Shown here piece after piece: positions 26,327-39,900 of a DNA stretch of 64,000 nucleotides. The position numbers were made by a program, and so were the translations under genes. The stretch is from Siphonodentalium dalli (lineage: Eukaryota; Mollusca; Scaphopoda; Gadilida; Siphonodentaliidae): the NCBI GenBank assembly GCA_032622095.1, contig CP136061.1:185696369-185760368 (forward strand), in the 5' to 3' direction. How positions within the stretch are numbered: the first letter of the stretch is position 1; each line of letters begins with the position of its first letter. The notes beneath the pieces were generated by a model. The model saw only the letters and a list, made by a program, of their open reading frames with translations. It did no database searches and was not told the origin of the DNA.

Positions 26327-27580
26327 AGATCTATCTATCTATTGGTACTGGTCGACCCCCATATATGGGTGTTATCACCAGGCGCAGTCAGTGCAAGTTA
26401 GTGGAGAATAGAGTGATAGGGTGACAAGTTTGTCAGTTAAAAGAATATGTACAGATAAAAGCATTTTAAAAACAAAGGTTGCTGTCAGGTTCATGGCTGT
26501 AGCTGATAAGCTCTCCTCCTGAACTGGTCAGGGTCAGAGAGCTTGGTCAGATCAGGCGGGAGTAGGTTCCAGAGTATAGCAGTTGATGGGAAGAATGAAT
26601 GTCTAAAATAGTTTGGCCCAGTATGAATTCGACGATAAGTGTCATCGTTGCTATATCTGCTGTGTCTGAGTGGTTTCTGAAGGTAATCTGGGATTGTAAC
26701 ATCTACTTGATTATGGACTATTTTGCTGAAGAGGGATAATTTTGAGATGGTTCTTCTGTCCTCAAGGGGAACTTTCAGTTCTAATTCTGTCCTCATTTTT
26801 GACAAACTTGAGAATCTTGAATAGTCATTAAAAATCCAACGGATGGCCCGATTTTGTACTCGTTCAATTTTAGTTATGTTTTCTGAGGTATGAGGGGACC
26901 AAATTGCAGCGGCATACTCTAACTTTTGTCTAACCATGGCCTGATAAGCTGCTTTCTTGAGTGCTTTATTTTGTGTTTTGATATTCCTTTTTAAGAATCC
27001 CAGGGACTGATTTGCACTTAGAGTTGTTCGTTGTATGTGGGCATTAAATGAGAGATTGTTTGTGAGGTCGATTCCCAAATATCGCGCGTTATTGACATGA
27101 TCAAGTACTTGAGAGTGTAGGATGTAGTCCCATATTATCGGTTTTGCTTTGCGGCTGACTGTGAGGACTTGACATTTTGAGGGGTTGAAGGCCATATCGC
27201 AATTTTTCTCCCATGTCTGTAGTTTGTTTAGGTCATTTTGTAATTGTTCGCAGTCTTTCGAGTTAGTTATTGTCATGTATAGTGCGGTGTCATCGGCAAA
27301 TAAGCGTGTTTGAGCAGTTATGTGGTTTGGTAAATCATTGATGTACACCAGGAACATCAGGGGGCCCAGGATTAACCACTGTGGTACCCCAGATGACACT
27401 GAGACTTCAGAGGAGGCATCCCCCTCCAGGACAACAACTTGGGTTCTGTTGTTGAGAAAGGCTCTGATCCAGTTTAATGTGGTTCCACCAATGCCGCAAT
27501 GTTCAAGTTTATAGAGCAATTTGCCATGGTTTACCTTGTCAAAGGCTTTACTGAAATCAAGCAAGATAAGATCAGTCTGC
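26327..27580 (-). mobile_element. 5'-truncated non-LTR retrotransposon (LINE)
   Basis: The element lies on the minus strand. Its 5' end is truncated near 27580, inside the reverse transcriptase, where the reading TDLILLDFSKAFDKV starts just after a TAG. Its 3' end, on the left, finishes in a short tetranucleotide tail (tatc/gata repeats, 26327-26344). A GC-containing 3' UTR lies between the frame's stop at 26491 and the tail. Such tails are common in CR1/L2/jockey-like lineages. No target duplication could be recognised. It lies about 200 bp from the MDM1 exon-1 segment in the opposite orientation. Confidence 0.85.
26491..27564 (-). pseudogene. Reverse transcriptase C-terminal fragment (357 codons)
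   Basis: The frame holds the C-terminal half of a non-LTR reverse transcriptase. Near the start is LLDFSKAFDKVNH (palm motif A), followed by GVPQWLILGPLMFLVYINDLP (motif B) and LFADDTALY with the FADD catalytic aspartates (motif C). Thumb and tail follow, with the lineage-typical YFRHSFFPSTAILWNLLPPDL near the end. The normally invariant GVPQGS is here GVPQWL, a double change in the active-site region that suggests an inactive copy. The N-terminal endonuclease and half of the RT are absent. Jockey/CR1-group assignment rests on these motifs only. Confidence 0.9.
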
Positions 27581-27813
27581 TAGATACCCCTATTTAAAGG
27601 CTAAATCTCAAATTTTCGAAATGTCAAGGTCAATTTGAAGGTCAAGGGGTCACCAGAAACATGGAACCAGCTAACTGGTTGATGAGGACCACATACCCAA
27701 CAAACCCTGAAAGTGTCATGCTTCTATCCAATAGTGAACGATTTTTCGTTAAGCGACTCCACTTTTCACAGTGTGACCCACCACCGTTCCGTGCCGTACC
27801 AAAAAAAATATCC

Positions 27814-27825
27814 ATGCGCATGCGT
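27814..27825. promoter_or_regulatory. NRF1-type palindromic site upstream of MDM1 exon 1 copy 1
   Basis: ATGCGCATGCGT contains the NRF1 core GCGCATGCG and lies 110 bp before the ATG. NRF1 sites are common in CpG promoters of housekeeping and centriole/cilium genes. Binding is inference. The same position in copy 2 reads 'ctatgcatatt' and has lost the motif. Confidence 0.5.
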
Positions 27826-27934
27826 ATTAATCTAAAGACAACTTCCGCTTCTATGTCAACTAGAAATTAAAATTTATGGGTTCTTATTTTAAATTTATCA
27901 GCTAAGTGGATACCATATACATATATACAGGAAA

Positions 27935-27952
27935 ATGCCTGTGAAATTTAAA
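27935..27952 (+). CDS. MDM1: MDM1 exon 1, upstream copy (coding part)
   Basis: ATG plus five codons (MPVKFK) are followed directly by the donor gtatgtct, phase 0. The context 'ggaaaATGcc' is acceptable for initiation. The 5' UTR start is unknown. The NRF1-like site 110 bp upstream makes this copy the better promoter candidate. It is either the genuine first exon or an alternative to 30294-30311; both encode the same peptide. Confidence 0.7.
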
Positions 27953-30900
27953 GTATGTCTAATAGATACAATCGAGTGTATGCATGTTTGTTGAGAGAGT
28001 TTTACTGATTTATTATTTGACTATATTATTGCATCGAATCAGGAAACTAATTTTTGTTTTTTCAGACTTCACTAAATAAACCGAACTAGGATGTATATTG
28101 TATGATGTATCATAATCGGACATGGTCATCAAACTATAACTCGTTGTAATTTCACACACATCATGCGTTGTCTTTGAGAATAAGCTATTATCGTTTATGA
28201 ATAGTCTTAGTTAAAGGAGAAATTTAAATGATATTGACAAGTCTGGACAAATTCAAACAATTGCCAGAATTGGCACCAATTGAAATCTGTTACTACCAGT
28301 ACTACAAGTGTTACAGTATACTGGTCACGTTTCTGTATCTGTGTTTTTACAGAATCTGAACCTCTTGATTGTAGTACACCGAGGGAGGACTAAGATGTTA
28401 TTGATGTTCCCTGAACTTTTCAAGTATTTGACTATTGTCCTCACAAAATAGAAATGTTTATGCTGACTGATGTTTAAACTTTGTGAATATCAAATGGTAT
28501 GGCTTCAGTGAATGCTCCTCCACAATGATTTTCGCTTGGTAGTCCTGGAAATCCTTGGCATTGATTTTTCTGCCTGTTCGTTTTGGTAGGGTCTGCGACT
28601 ACTCGTCCCTGACTGGCCTGAGCCAACCGACCCATTTCGCTGTGTGACAACCTGCCCCGGTCGAACCCACCGCTTAAAATTATAATGGTAATTAGGAGGT
28701 GTGAGGGGATTATGAGATGTGCAATTAGACTTAGTATGCTATGATGTAGTTGTTTGTTTGAACGAAGTATGATATGAACGCGAAGTTTGATGAACAAACG
28801 ATTGACAATTAATTTAAGCTGTCGATGGGGCTGTTGGGGTAGATTGTCTTCTGCACTGAGGTGGTCTCTTCTTTGAATACATATCGGAACAGAAAGTTGG
28901 CAGTCGTCAATACTGTTGAAACGATTAGCGATTTTAAGGAATCGACTAATTGCCAGAGATAATCGACTACTAGTCGACTAGTCGGACCCCTTCTAAGAGT
29001 TCCCGTTTCTATGCCCATATGACGTATAAAATGGGCCATGTGGCATCGCAGTTTCGAGTATCCAACTCTTCCGCGTCAGAACGTTCAAACGGAAAGCACA
29101 GGAACTATGTAATCTCCGTTTTGCCCATGAGTCTCCCAATTTGATGTACCGGTATTAAACCCGGCTCTCCTGCAACCTCCATATAATCTTACGGTTTGAG
29201 GAATGCAGGTAATAAAAACATTTTATTTTTAAAAAAATTGTCGCCGGTAACCTGGAAATAAATAGGCAAGTCTCGTTCGTAAGTCTCGCTAATGAGATGT
29301 CGGGTGTGTTCTATTGTCTCTCTGAATTGGCGCCTCATGTGTCACGGGGGTTGGGGGGTATGTGTATAAGAATGATCTAGAATTTATTCAGTTACTGAGT
29401 TGGCTTTACCAGCTATTTTGTTGCATCATTACTCTAGTAATACACGTGCGACAGTGAGAAGTTATCACGGGTCAATTGCGTCCCATGGAACTAGACAGTG
29501 TTCAATCGGCAGCGACACTTTGAACATGTCTTTGATGATCAACATAAAAGAAACTGCGCCTACACGTGCATACATTGGGTTCAGTTCAGGTCATGGAGTT
29601 TACCGCCCTTGAATGACTGGCAGTGGCATCAATAAGGAACAATGCAATAAGGCTTTAAGAAGTTAATATGTGTTTTAAACTGTTACAGATTACATGATAA
29701 TATGGCCGTGCAATGGCACTGCTGTCATGATAGCACATAGGTACTGCTTTTTTCCCCGACTAGTCGACTAGCAGATTTCGGGATCGACTAATTTAATAAT
29801 CGCATCGATTTCGATTAGTCGATTAATCGTTTAAACACTAGTCGTCAATTGTGGTGGTGTTGACATGTAGTCTTCCCAGAACTCGCGTATCTTCCTGGCC
29901 TGTAAGGTGAACCTATATCTGGACTCAGGTGTCCAGATTTGCCAATGTAAATATAGTAGATACTGTCTGAGACTCTTTCTGCAGAAGGGGAACCGGGGAA
30001 TAGAAGTCTAGACCTGTACCCATCATATTCATCTGGCAATGCCAGGCTTCTTTGTCATTGTTGGTGCATACATCGTACAGGTAAATATACTCCAGCTCTC
30101 TTGTGGGAAGGTCGATCTGTTGATCACCAACACCGTTCCGTGCTGTGCTAAAAAAATAACTATGCATATTAATATAAAGACAACTTCTGCTTCAATGTCA
30201 ACTAAAAATTAAAATTTATCAGCTTCTATGTCAACTAGAAATTAAATTTATCAGCTAAGTGGATACCATATACATACATGTATATACAGGAAAATGCCTG
30301 TGAAATTTAAAGTATGCCTTATAGATACAATCTAGTGTATGCATGTCTGTTGAGAGAGTTTTACTGATTTATTATTTAGCATTATATTCCTGTCATAGCT
30401 GATTACACCAAGCGACAAGCATCCTTGGAAACAAAACAACAATGTTTCCAACATAAAAAATAAACAATAGAAATATTTCAATAAACTCATTAATTACAAC
30501 AAATCCTGAAATAAAACCATTCTCTTTTAATTTATTATGAACAATTATCATAACAGTTTATGAGTTTATGAACTGTCATGGGAATTTTGTGTATTTATAA
30601 ACCTGTGAATGACACTGAATGTGGCCCATTTGGGAACAGACAAATTATGTCAGATGTTGCGCTAGCTTAGCTCCCATCATTAAAGCCTAGGGTAATGTTG
30701 CGTCAGAAAAAGCTCCCATCTTAAAGGGTAATGTAGCATCAGCACAGCTCCCCTCAGGGTTAAACTTATTTATTTGTCCATGTGTAACAAAGATATTATA
30801 GAATTTATAGCAAGGAGGATTGGATGACAAGTGCTGTACACTTTAGTCCCATATGAAGTTTGAAAAAAGGAATACCATTTGAAAAGCAAGTACTGTTTAT

Positions 30901-33900
30901 TCCAGGGAGAATCTGATTACAATCTACATTTTCAATGGAATGACTCATTCCGTTGCAGTAGTTACATCATGCCTCCACAGCAGGCTGTGCCAGCAGCAGG
31001 GTTAAAATCTGGTGAGATCATGTGTGGGTATACCTGTCCAGTAATAACATAACTGCATGTAGCATGTTCTTTATATTCAACCGAGGCTTGCTGTAGACAT
31101 GAAATATAATCACAATGCTTTTGTACAGTGCATTCATACAAATGTATGTATACTGATATGGGTTTTGGGTGTTGATGGCTTGAACAAGTGCTGCTTTGTT
31201 TTATACTGGTTGACAAGAAATTTGTAACAAATATTTACACATGATATACACTAATTTAATCTAGTGCCATCTGGTTTCCTTGGTCTGTCGATGTTGATCA
31301 TACGGTGATTATTTCAACCAATTCACTCCTATTCAGTTATAAAAGTATACATTGGTACACATTATGTACATTGCATATCGTGTTTCTTCACTTGCTGGAA
31401 GGATGTTGATTTAATATAAACATACATCAGGTAAAGAAACAACTTGTACATTTTTATGTAGGCAATTTCAGTGGATATTAACTGAATATTAATACCAATG
31501 AATGAATGTCAATACAGTAACTGACAATATCCATTTATCATAGGATTACAGTAACAGACATTTTATCTTCTAATCTCAGTTACTTTTTATGTAAAATGGT
31601 AGGAAAATTTTAGCAAGAATATCGCTATCATTTTCAGCTAATTTGGTTGAGCGTTGCTCATATACCTAAATAGAAACTTGAAATATGTTATGTGCTCAAC
31701 TACTAGTATTTTAATCGTGACCCGAAATGTCAAAATCTTGCTTTAGATAAGCATTCATGCATAGGCAGTTTCGTGTTTTACAATGTACAAACAAGCAAAC
31801 ATAGTGTAAAACATCTTTAATTATTGTTTATGCACGTGTACTAAATTCTATGTGGCATTTTTATGCCACTTGAAAGAAGACATTAAAAAATAAAAAATAT
31901 CAGTTTTATGTGCATGTTCGTAACAATTTGTCATGTCTAATTTGTCATAGTAGACCTATATATGAGAGTCATTCTGTGATCTACTGTTTGGCCAAATTTT
32001 CTTTCCCCTTGAACTATAAACTGTACATGTATTTCAGAATTCAGAATATGATGAGAACTATGTGCCATATCAGTCATATAAAAGTTCATCATATGAGCCA
32101 TCACCAGAACAAGCCGTCAAATCAGCTGGCATTAACTCAACTAAACTAGGTACTAGTTTAAAAATTTATTTCACTCAAAGCACATTCTCAACTTTTGCTT
32201 GCACCCACCTTAGTTAACTGTACATACATATGTTTGTAAACAAAAATTGCATGGATTTATTCATTTGAAATTATGCATTGTGTTGTATGGTAGATGGAAT
32301 GTTCCTTTGATCACAGTACTAGTAGTCACACGTCATATAATCATGTAGATGTTCTACTATATTGTGTTATATGTGGTGTATATTTCCAAATTGAAGTCAT
32401 TGTTTTTCATTTTTTTTTTAAATGTTTTACTAGTAATCAACTGTTGTTTACAGGGAATATTCATCATTGATTCTCAAACAAAGTATATTGCTTTGCCAAC
32501 TTAGTCTCAACAATGATTCTGTCAAGATATTCTTTACAAAAAACTTAACAGCATATTGGGCATAATAGTATCACAAAGTATTAATAATGGTTTTTTTGAT
32601 AATTGTACCAAACTTATTTTACAATTCATATTTCCAACTTTCTGAAATTTCAACTGACCTGAAATTGTCTAATGACAGTAACCTGTCCAACTTTGAGAAA
32701 TATACAATCAAAACCATGAATCTGCTCAGTAAATTAAAAAAAAATTCATTTCCTAAGTAAAAAAATAGACTAAATAAGCAATTGTCATATTTTGTTTGTT
32801 CAGAAATCATTAAATAGGTGGAATTTTCATTACAAGCACAAGTTTCTAAGAGGTGGGGACTGATCTAACCCTATTTCAGACCATTGGAAAGGGTTTGGAA
32901 ACTTTGGATGAGTGGAAAGTATTGGTTGATATTGTTGAAATATATCTTTCAGTTAGATTCTTTAGAACTATTTCTGTTACAGTTACCGGTATTTCATAAA
33001 CATAATTGAAACAAGGGAACATTCTTTTGAGAAATCTGATCATTAGCATTTATGTATCTCATTTTATCTCAATATTTATAAAAAAATCTTTTTATTATAA
33101 AGGACAAACCTTGGCATGGGATTGAGGAACAAATCAGAGTACTCAAAGGTCCTCTTATGTCTCTTATAGAGATTTATTCAACCGCCATATTTCTTTCACA
33201 GTCATATAATCAGTTTAACTCTTCATACTTAATACATGTACATATTTTCCTTCAACTACTATGGCTACCATTCAAATATTTGATTTTCATTGGCTGTGGT
33301 TAAAAGACACTTTAGTAACAAAAAATTCTATATCCACTTGAAGAATGCAGCAATCAACTAAGATTGTCGAAAATTTTGACCACATCAACTGTTCCATTTC
33401 AGAGAAGACAACATTTGAACAAAGGACAAATGTAAATGTTTACTACTTTATTCTGGGCGAATTATTGTGTGATAAACACATGCCAATGATTCTGCCAATA
33501 ACAGTCGTTGCATTTAATTTGTTTATAACAATGGCGCTGCTTTCTGCCTATTTGGATATCACATTTATGAAAATAACTAAGTTTGGTGTGATTATTATCT
33601 ATTCCATTCTGAACACCTCAGGGGAAGGTTTCACATCATTTTAAGTCATTGTCAACATATTTGTTAAAAGTTTCATAAACTGTCCATATATGTGAGATGT
33701 TTTGTTGATTCCCAGTAGTGATGAGATGGTAATAAACATCAGAAGATATTAATGTTTTGCCTTTGGTTGAAAATTGTTAAGTTGGGGTTAACATTGGCTT
33801 TTACCGATAGTAATTTTTTTTTTTAGGAATTTATAAGCCCTATATGCTCCAGACCTGCAGGTGGAGTATTTCAAGATTACATAATAGCTGTAAAAGTTGT

Positions 33901-36900
33901 AAATAAAGTTATTTGCATTGTTCAAATATCTGTATGGTTGTAGCTGACTAAGTTGAGCATGTTATTACACAAGCTGCATGTCTGGTTTGTTGAATAGATG
34001 CATGATGGTAGTGCTTTGATATCACTCAGTGAATTGCTAACGCTCAGTGACTATTCATCAGTTTCAGTCAGTGAAATTGTTTGCAATAATATGGTACCGA
34101 AAGTCAGTGGTATGAGTGGCTGATGATCACATCATCTTTGTCATAAAAAGCTCCTACCATTATAAAAACACTGGGCTGAATAATGTTAACTATATGTATA
34201 ATCTGATAATTAGGTATTTCACTTGTTTTTTTATTTTGTGGTCAAAATACAAAATCACCCATTATGTAATACCCCGAAAACAACCACACAGTTCATAATT
34301 GAGAATTTTTTTTATACATGTGTAGTCTCAATTTTGGTCGGTGGAGCATTGATGCTCTTTATAATTTTCATTGTAATTTTGTCTAAGCTGACAAAATTTC
34401 CAAACGTCTTCTCTTAAAAGCTGCCGTCAAAACACTTTTTAAAAAAAAGTGGGGCGGAGGGGGTGGAAACAAACAAAAACTGAAAAGTAGCCTGCTACAG
34501 GTATTTAGAAAAAAAAACTACCCGTATGCCACATTACCTGATAATTATTGTAGATTTGACAGTCTGTTGTGTATTAGAGTTAATTCTTTTCCCAGTGGTA
34601 TTTGTTTACACGATATCTGGACTGGGGGGATTTTGGCAAGCGGCCCACAGAAAGAAATTGTAAACTTTTCAAGTGAAGTGGATTCCTTCTAAATAATTAA
34701 AACATTAGAACATATAGCTACAGCGTGTGAACTCTCTGTTAATTGGTATGTGTTATGGTATTGTGATCTCAGTAATGTTTACTGGCAGTCTGCAGGCCTA
34801 ACTTTTATTTTCATCATAAATATCTCTTGAAATTTCTTTTCATACTGTATTCCCTACATTGTATTTCCGCATAAATTATCTCATTTTATTGCACTTTTAT
34901 TATTTCAAAGTACACTTTAGTCATCATTATTCATAATATAATCTTAATATTCTAGCAAATCCAGTTCATAATCTTCATATTCAGCCACTTTTCTGCAATG
35001 ATATCCATTTATTTATCATATAAAGGCATTTAATTGGCAAGTAATATGTATTTATCAACTTGTTGTGCAATTGGCGGTATTTGTTTAAGGTTTGCCACCT
35101 CTGTTATACCATATAGCAAAACACTTGATATTTATCAGATGATATAGTCATGTGAATGCAAAGTTCAAATGTTCGGGATTTTTTTGTGTTCAAAATATAA
35201 AAGTATTACCGGTATCAACCGGATATTGAATTATCTCGGCGAAATGGGTATTTTAAATATATATACCGGTAATTAGTATTATGAACATAATATATATTTT
35301 TTTTTTTCTCACAAAATAGTTCCTTTAACAGTAGATACTGCTACATGTGCAGGTTCGTATATCCATATACATGTCTATGCACGCACCACACCTAAATATG
35401 TGAAGTACATTACATGTAGTTTCTCTTGTTAACAGATAGAGTGCACAGTTAATGCTTATGGTTCATTTCTTAGATAACTTCTATGGGGTAGAGTTTTTAT
35501 GCTCTCAACATTACAAAGGTAAGGGCATTTTTCAGCCTCTATACATAATGCAGATGTGTGGGCTTGCAGTGTTCCTGTGTGTTGTGAAAATGTATTGTTT
35601 ATTTTGGTGTTATCTTTGCCTTTGGAGAAAACTTAACTGCCTTTCTCAAGTATGCTGTTTATTTTAACCCTTTCGATACTAAATACTCATTGATGATCAG
35701 TTATCTCTCAGGAAATGTTCAGATAATAAGTTCAACAAATGAACAACTTATTTTCTGAACATTTCGTCCAATAAATAGGACTTCTTCTCTACTTGTATTA
35801 TCTGTCGTCTGCTTATTATTTCCTTAAAACCCCTCCAAATGAATAATAGACCATTCCAATGTATAAATTTATAACTAAATGGGAGAACCATTCAGTAAAG
35901 AATTGGTTAATTCTAGGAAAATCCATTTAGTATAGAAAGGGTTAATTTGCATTTCAGAGGTACTGTACCATATTACCGCACTAAGAACTTTTTAAGAAAA
36001 TGACACAGAAATGTCCGATTTATGCTATTAATGTTTGAGATATTAACTTGGCAGTTGTAAATATTATATGAAAAGTCAAATTGAATAAAACATGTTTGCA
36101 AGAAATTTGGAAGATGTTCAATGTTTATTTTTCATTACATGCTTCTGATTCCATATACAATTGCATTGATGCTTATTCTGTTGATTGGTGATAGAGAACT
36201 AGGGCCGTAACGATTCATCACGATTTTGACGCATCGCGAATTCCAGTTCTCGATTCGATTCACAATTCATTTCATGCCGATTCGATTCTTTATTTTTGAA
36301 TTGTTGCAACCCAGAATTTCACCGCAAAATGATTCAACTACACTCGTTGAAAACATTTTTTATCATATCCAGATGTGAATAAATATTAAGAACTGATATT
36401 AGTTTCATTGATAACACAAGTACCCATCGGTGTCACAATATTCAACAGTTATCATAATAAGTTATCATAATCATGATAAGGTATGCTCTAAATGACCCGC
36501 TTGTCCCGCTGATATCATATACATGTATCATTCATGCACTTCAGAGTAGCTGCATGCGATGCGCATCGAATCGTCAGGGAAACATCGTGATTCGAATCGA
36601 ATCGTGGAGCTGTTAATCATTACGGCCATATAGAGAACTACATGTACTTGTGACTTTAAATAATTGTGTTAAACTCAAGGCCCAGATGCACTTTTAGCTA
36701 AAAAAAAAAAAAAATTATGTATCTAAATTGAATTTCTCAAAATATATTTGGAAAATATTTTGATTTATATTGGCACATGTCATAAATGTGAAGAAATTTT
36801 TAATAATAACCACCAATCAGTTAGAAATATTAACAAGACATTTTCTATTCTGACTTCAGTTCCTTAGAACTCCATTGAAATCAAACTTGTTCATTAATAC

Positions 36901-39900
36901 TGTTGTGATATATATAAATGACATATCCTATCTGAAAATCATGTGGGAAATTTAGGTTTTTTTTTACTTGAGCAATTCATATGTTTAAAATTCAAATCTA
37001 CATTTTATGCATAATACTTTGATAGAAATTAAGTGATGATATTTCTTGCAATTCTTGCCTAAATTTAATAAAATGTGCATCTTGGCCTCAATAACTCCCA
37101 ATTAATTTGTTATTGTGTTTAGTAATAACATGCAAGTTATTAGATAATAGAGACAATCATAGAATGATGCCTATCAAATTCAATCTGGATTGATCCAGGG
37201 TTTCATCAACTAATGGTAAATCCTCACCAATGAAGAGAATGGTTTGTATTCGGCATTAGTTCTGGTTTCTGGTTGTCCTTTCATGATCGGTGTGCTTGGG
37301 CACTGCGAATATTAAAATTTGATTCTATGTCGGTACCACCGGTGTCTGCAGTGTGATTTTGTGGTGACACCGAATCAGACCCATGATTTTGAATATCCAA
37401 TTTGTCCCCATCATTGACACATGGTTGAGAATATTGTTCAGGGTGATAATGAAACATGCAGGTGTGATTTGTTGCCACACATTTGGTTCACTAATGTATC
37501 ATCAAAAAGCACACAAGAGACAAACTGTTAAAAATGGCTATAATGAATTTTAAGTTCAGTCGGTAAACTGGTTAATTGTGCTATCCAACAGAATATGCCT
37601 ATATGTGCCCTATTAATCTGCACAATTGTGGGTGAACATGTAAAGATAACACTGGTTGGTATCACATGATCATGCCATGAATTTCTCTGATTTGATCTCG
37701 CATCGGGATTAACTGCAAACTGCATCATTATTTTACACGTACACACATTCCATGAAACACTTGTTTAATTACTAAAATATATGTAAATTATAAAACCATA
37801 AAATCGCATTTGTTATGTTATTTTCTTTCAAAATGCACACTGATATTTCCCAATGTCTTATATAATAAGAAACTCGCGATCGACTTGAGGATCTATGCTG
37901 TGCACCAACTGCCAGCCGATACGATTCAATATCAACATCAAACAAGTCTCTACTTACAGTTTGTGAATACACCCGAGCCAAGGTAATGTCAATATATGTT
38001 GCAAACATAATGGCCTTTCCATTGCAATATACATGTAGTGGGATTTCCGACAGATGCTGTATATGTGCTTAAATGAAGAGGTATTTTTTGCGAGAAAATT
38101 ATTTTCTGAAGTGATCAAATGCCGTTTTTTAATCTATAAAAAGAGTCCTTTGCTCAAATGGAGCCCGATTGCGATTGGCAAATGTGTATGTACAATATAT
38201 ACTTATATTTATAGCTGTTAGGAAACCGTCTATCCAGTCGAAAAACTTGTTCTATGGTGTTGTTTTGATTCTCTGCAGTATTTTGTTCTAAAAATATATT
38301 TTCCTTGCCTAGTCGAAAGCGACTTCTGATTATGTGTTTATACAGTTTATACACTGTGTAGATGTATAGATCAGATTCCTTCCCATGCCTACTATTCTTT
38401 TCAATAAACAACTTTCGGTAATGAAATGAACCGAGGTTTCAATGTGGTTATGGGATTTTGATTGTAATAAAAATTCAAATTCAATGTCATCAAACCCAAA
38501 GTCTGTTGTCATCAGAAGTTTACTGAATTTTGATGTTAATAATTGACTGATACACATTCTGCATAGTAATTAATTTCTATGTGTGGAGCTATGTTACCCT
38601 GGTAAATGCAGCCAGCATGGGCGCAACTTCTGATAGATAATTTCTGCTCTAAGCCTGGTACCTGGTTTATGGCGAGTACCTTGCAACAATCTCAGTGTGA
38701 AGTCCTAATGCCATCAAAAGGAATTCGAACGTATGACATCTTCATACCATGACATTACGAGTCATGCACGCTAAGCACTGGACCATCGTGTCACTAGAGT
38801 AAGGTGTAAGAATAGCATATTTGGTTTTTGAGTGTCCTTCCACAATCACATGAGTGCCATGAAGGTGTTTTTTCGCAAGTACCAGATGTGTAATAAAGAG
38901 CTTGATCTATTTTATTAACTCTGAGTCTCTGATGTTCATGAGCTCAGGACTTTCTTGAATTTAATAAGCTCTAGAAACGCCTATTTGGCATTTTGTCAGA
39001 GTCATTTAAAAAAAAAATTAAAGAATGTTAGAACATGCTACTATACATGTAATGGATTTCCAGTAAAATTGAGTATGTAGTGAACATTCTGAATCAATTA
39101 AATCTTAAATGTTCACAAGACAGAACTTTTCCCTTTCAGTAAAATCTTTGGAGCCACCAATACAGCGTAAAAAGCGTGTGTCTGGGCCAGAGGTTTCATA
39201 TTCTAATGATTTTTATGAGCATCTTGGAAGGAAAGATGATCCTTACGTGCTTCTTGGAAATCAAGATAAATTCTCAAGCAACGTGAAATATAGATCGAAG
39301 AAGCCAGCATCACGAGCAGTCTCTCCGCCAAAACAACAAAAACTGGATACTAACCAGGTATTGACATGTACTAATATTACCATATCACACAGTTATTAAA
39401 CCTTTCTTTACTAAATTGGTTCTCCCACCCAGGTATAAAGGTATAGGTTGGAATGATATAGATTACTCATCTGGAGGGATGTTCATGAAATAAAAGCAGA
39501 CAGACAACAGACAGGTGAAAAGGTAGTACAAGAACAGAAGGATTCCTATTCATTGGTGGGAAATGTTCAGATAATATGGCCATTTTGTTGAACTTATTAT
39601 CTGAATATTCACTAAGGGAACTGCTCGTCAATGAGTATTTAGTAAAGAAAGGATTAATCAACATGTAACTATGAATTGATTGTGAAATCTCATTTGGTTG
39701 ATGGTAAGACGAATACAAATTAAGTTGTTTTATAAAAATCACTTAACGAGTTATATTATTAAGGCCCTCATAATGTTTGAGCCCCAATTATTTCTTTTCA
39801 GAGCCATCAATATACAGTTTTATTTATGAGATGTGTTATAAAATGGGGAAAAAATATACATTCCACCAGGAACCAGTCTAGAGTGCGACTTGGAAGACAT

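Larger units (their letters stand above)
27783..28019 (+). repeat. Duplicated promoter/exon-1 segment, copy 1
   Basis: The segment runs from 'accgttccgtgcc' through exon 1 and its donor to 'ttactgatttattattt'. It is clearly homologous to 30132-30378. The copies share the UTR-like tract 'tcagctaagtggatacc', the start codon, the six codons and about 65 bp of intron start. This copy keeps CpGs and an NRF1-like palindrome that are changed in copy 2. Confidence 0.9.

Noticed and set aside
33345-33644. 99-codon plus frame in intron 2 as an MDM1 exon or nested gene
   Set aside because: No domain, no splice sites joining it in frame with exons 2 and 3, and AT-rich composition like the intron.
37281-38557. 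Cluster of minus-strand frames in intron 2
   Set aside because: Short, mutually overlapping, without domains or splice logic.
38715-38797. A functional tRNA gene
   Set aside because: A- and B-box-like sequences exist but the acceptor and anticodon stems do not pair convincingly; a SINE head fits better.
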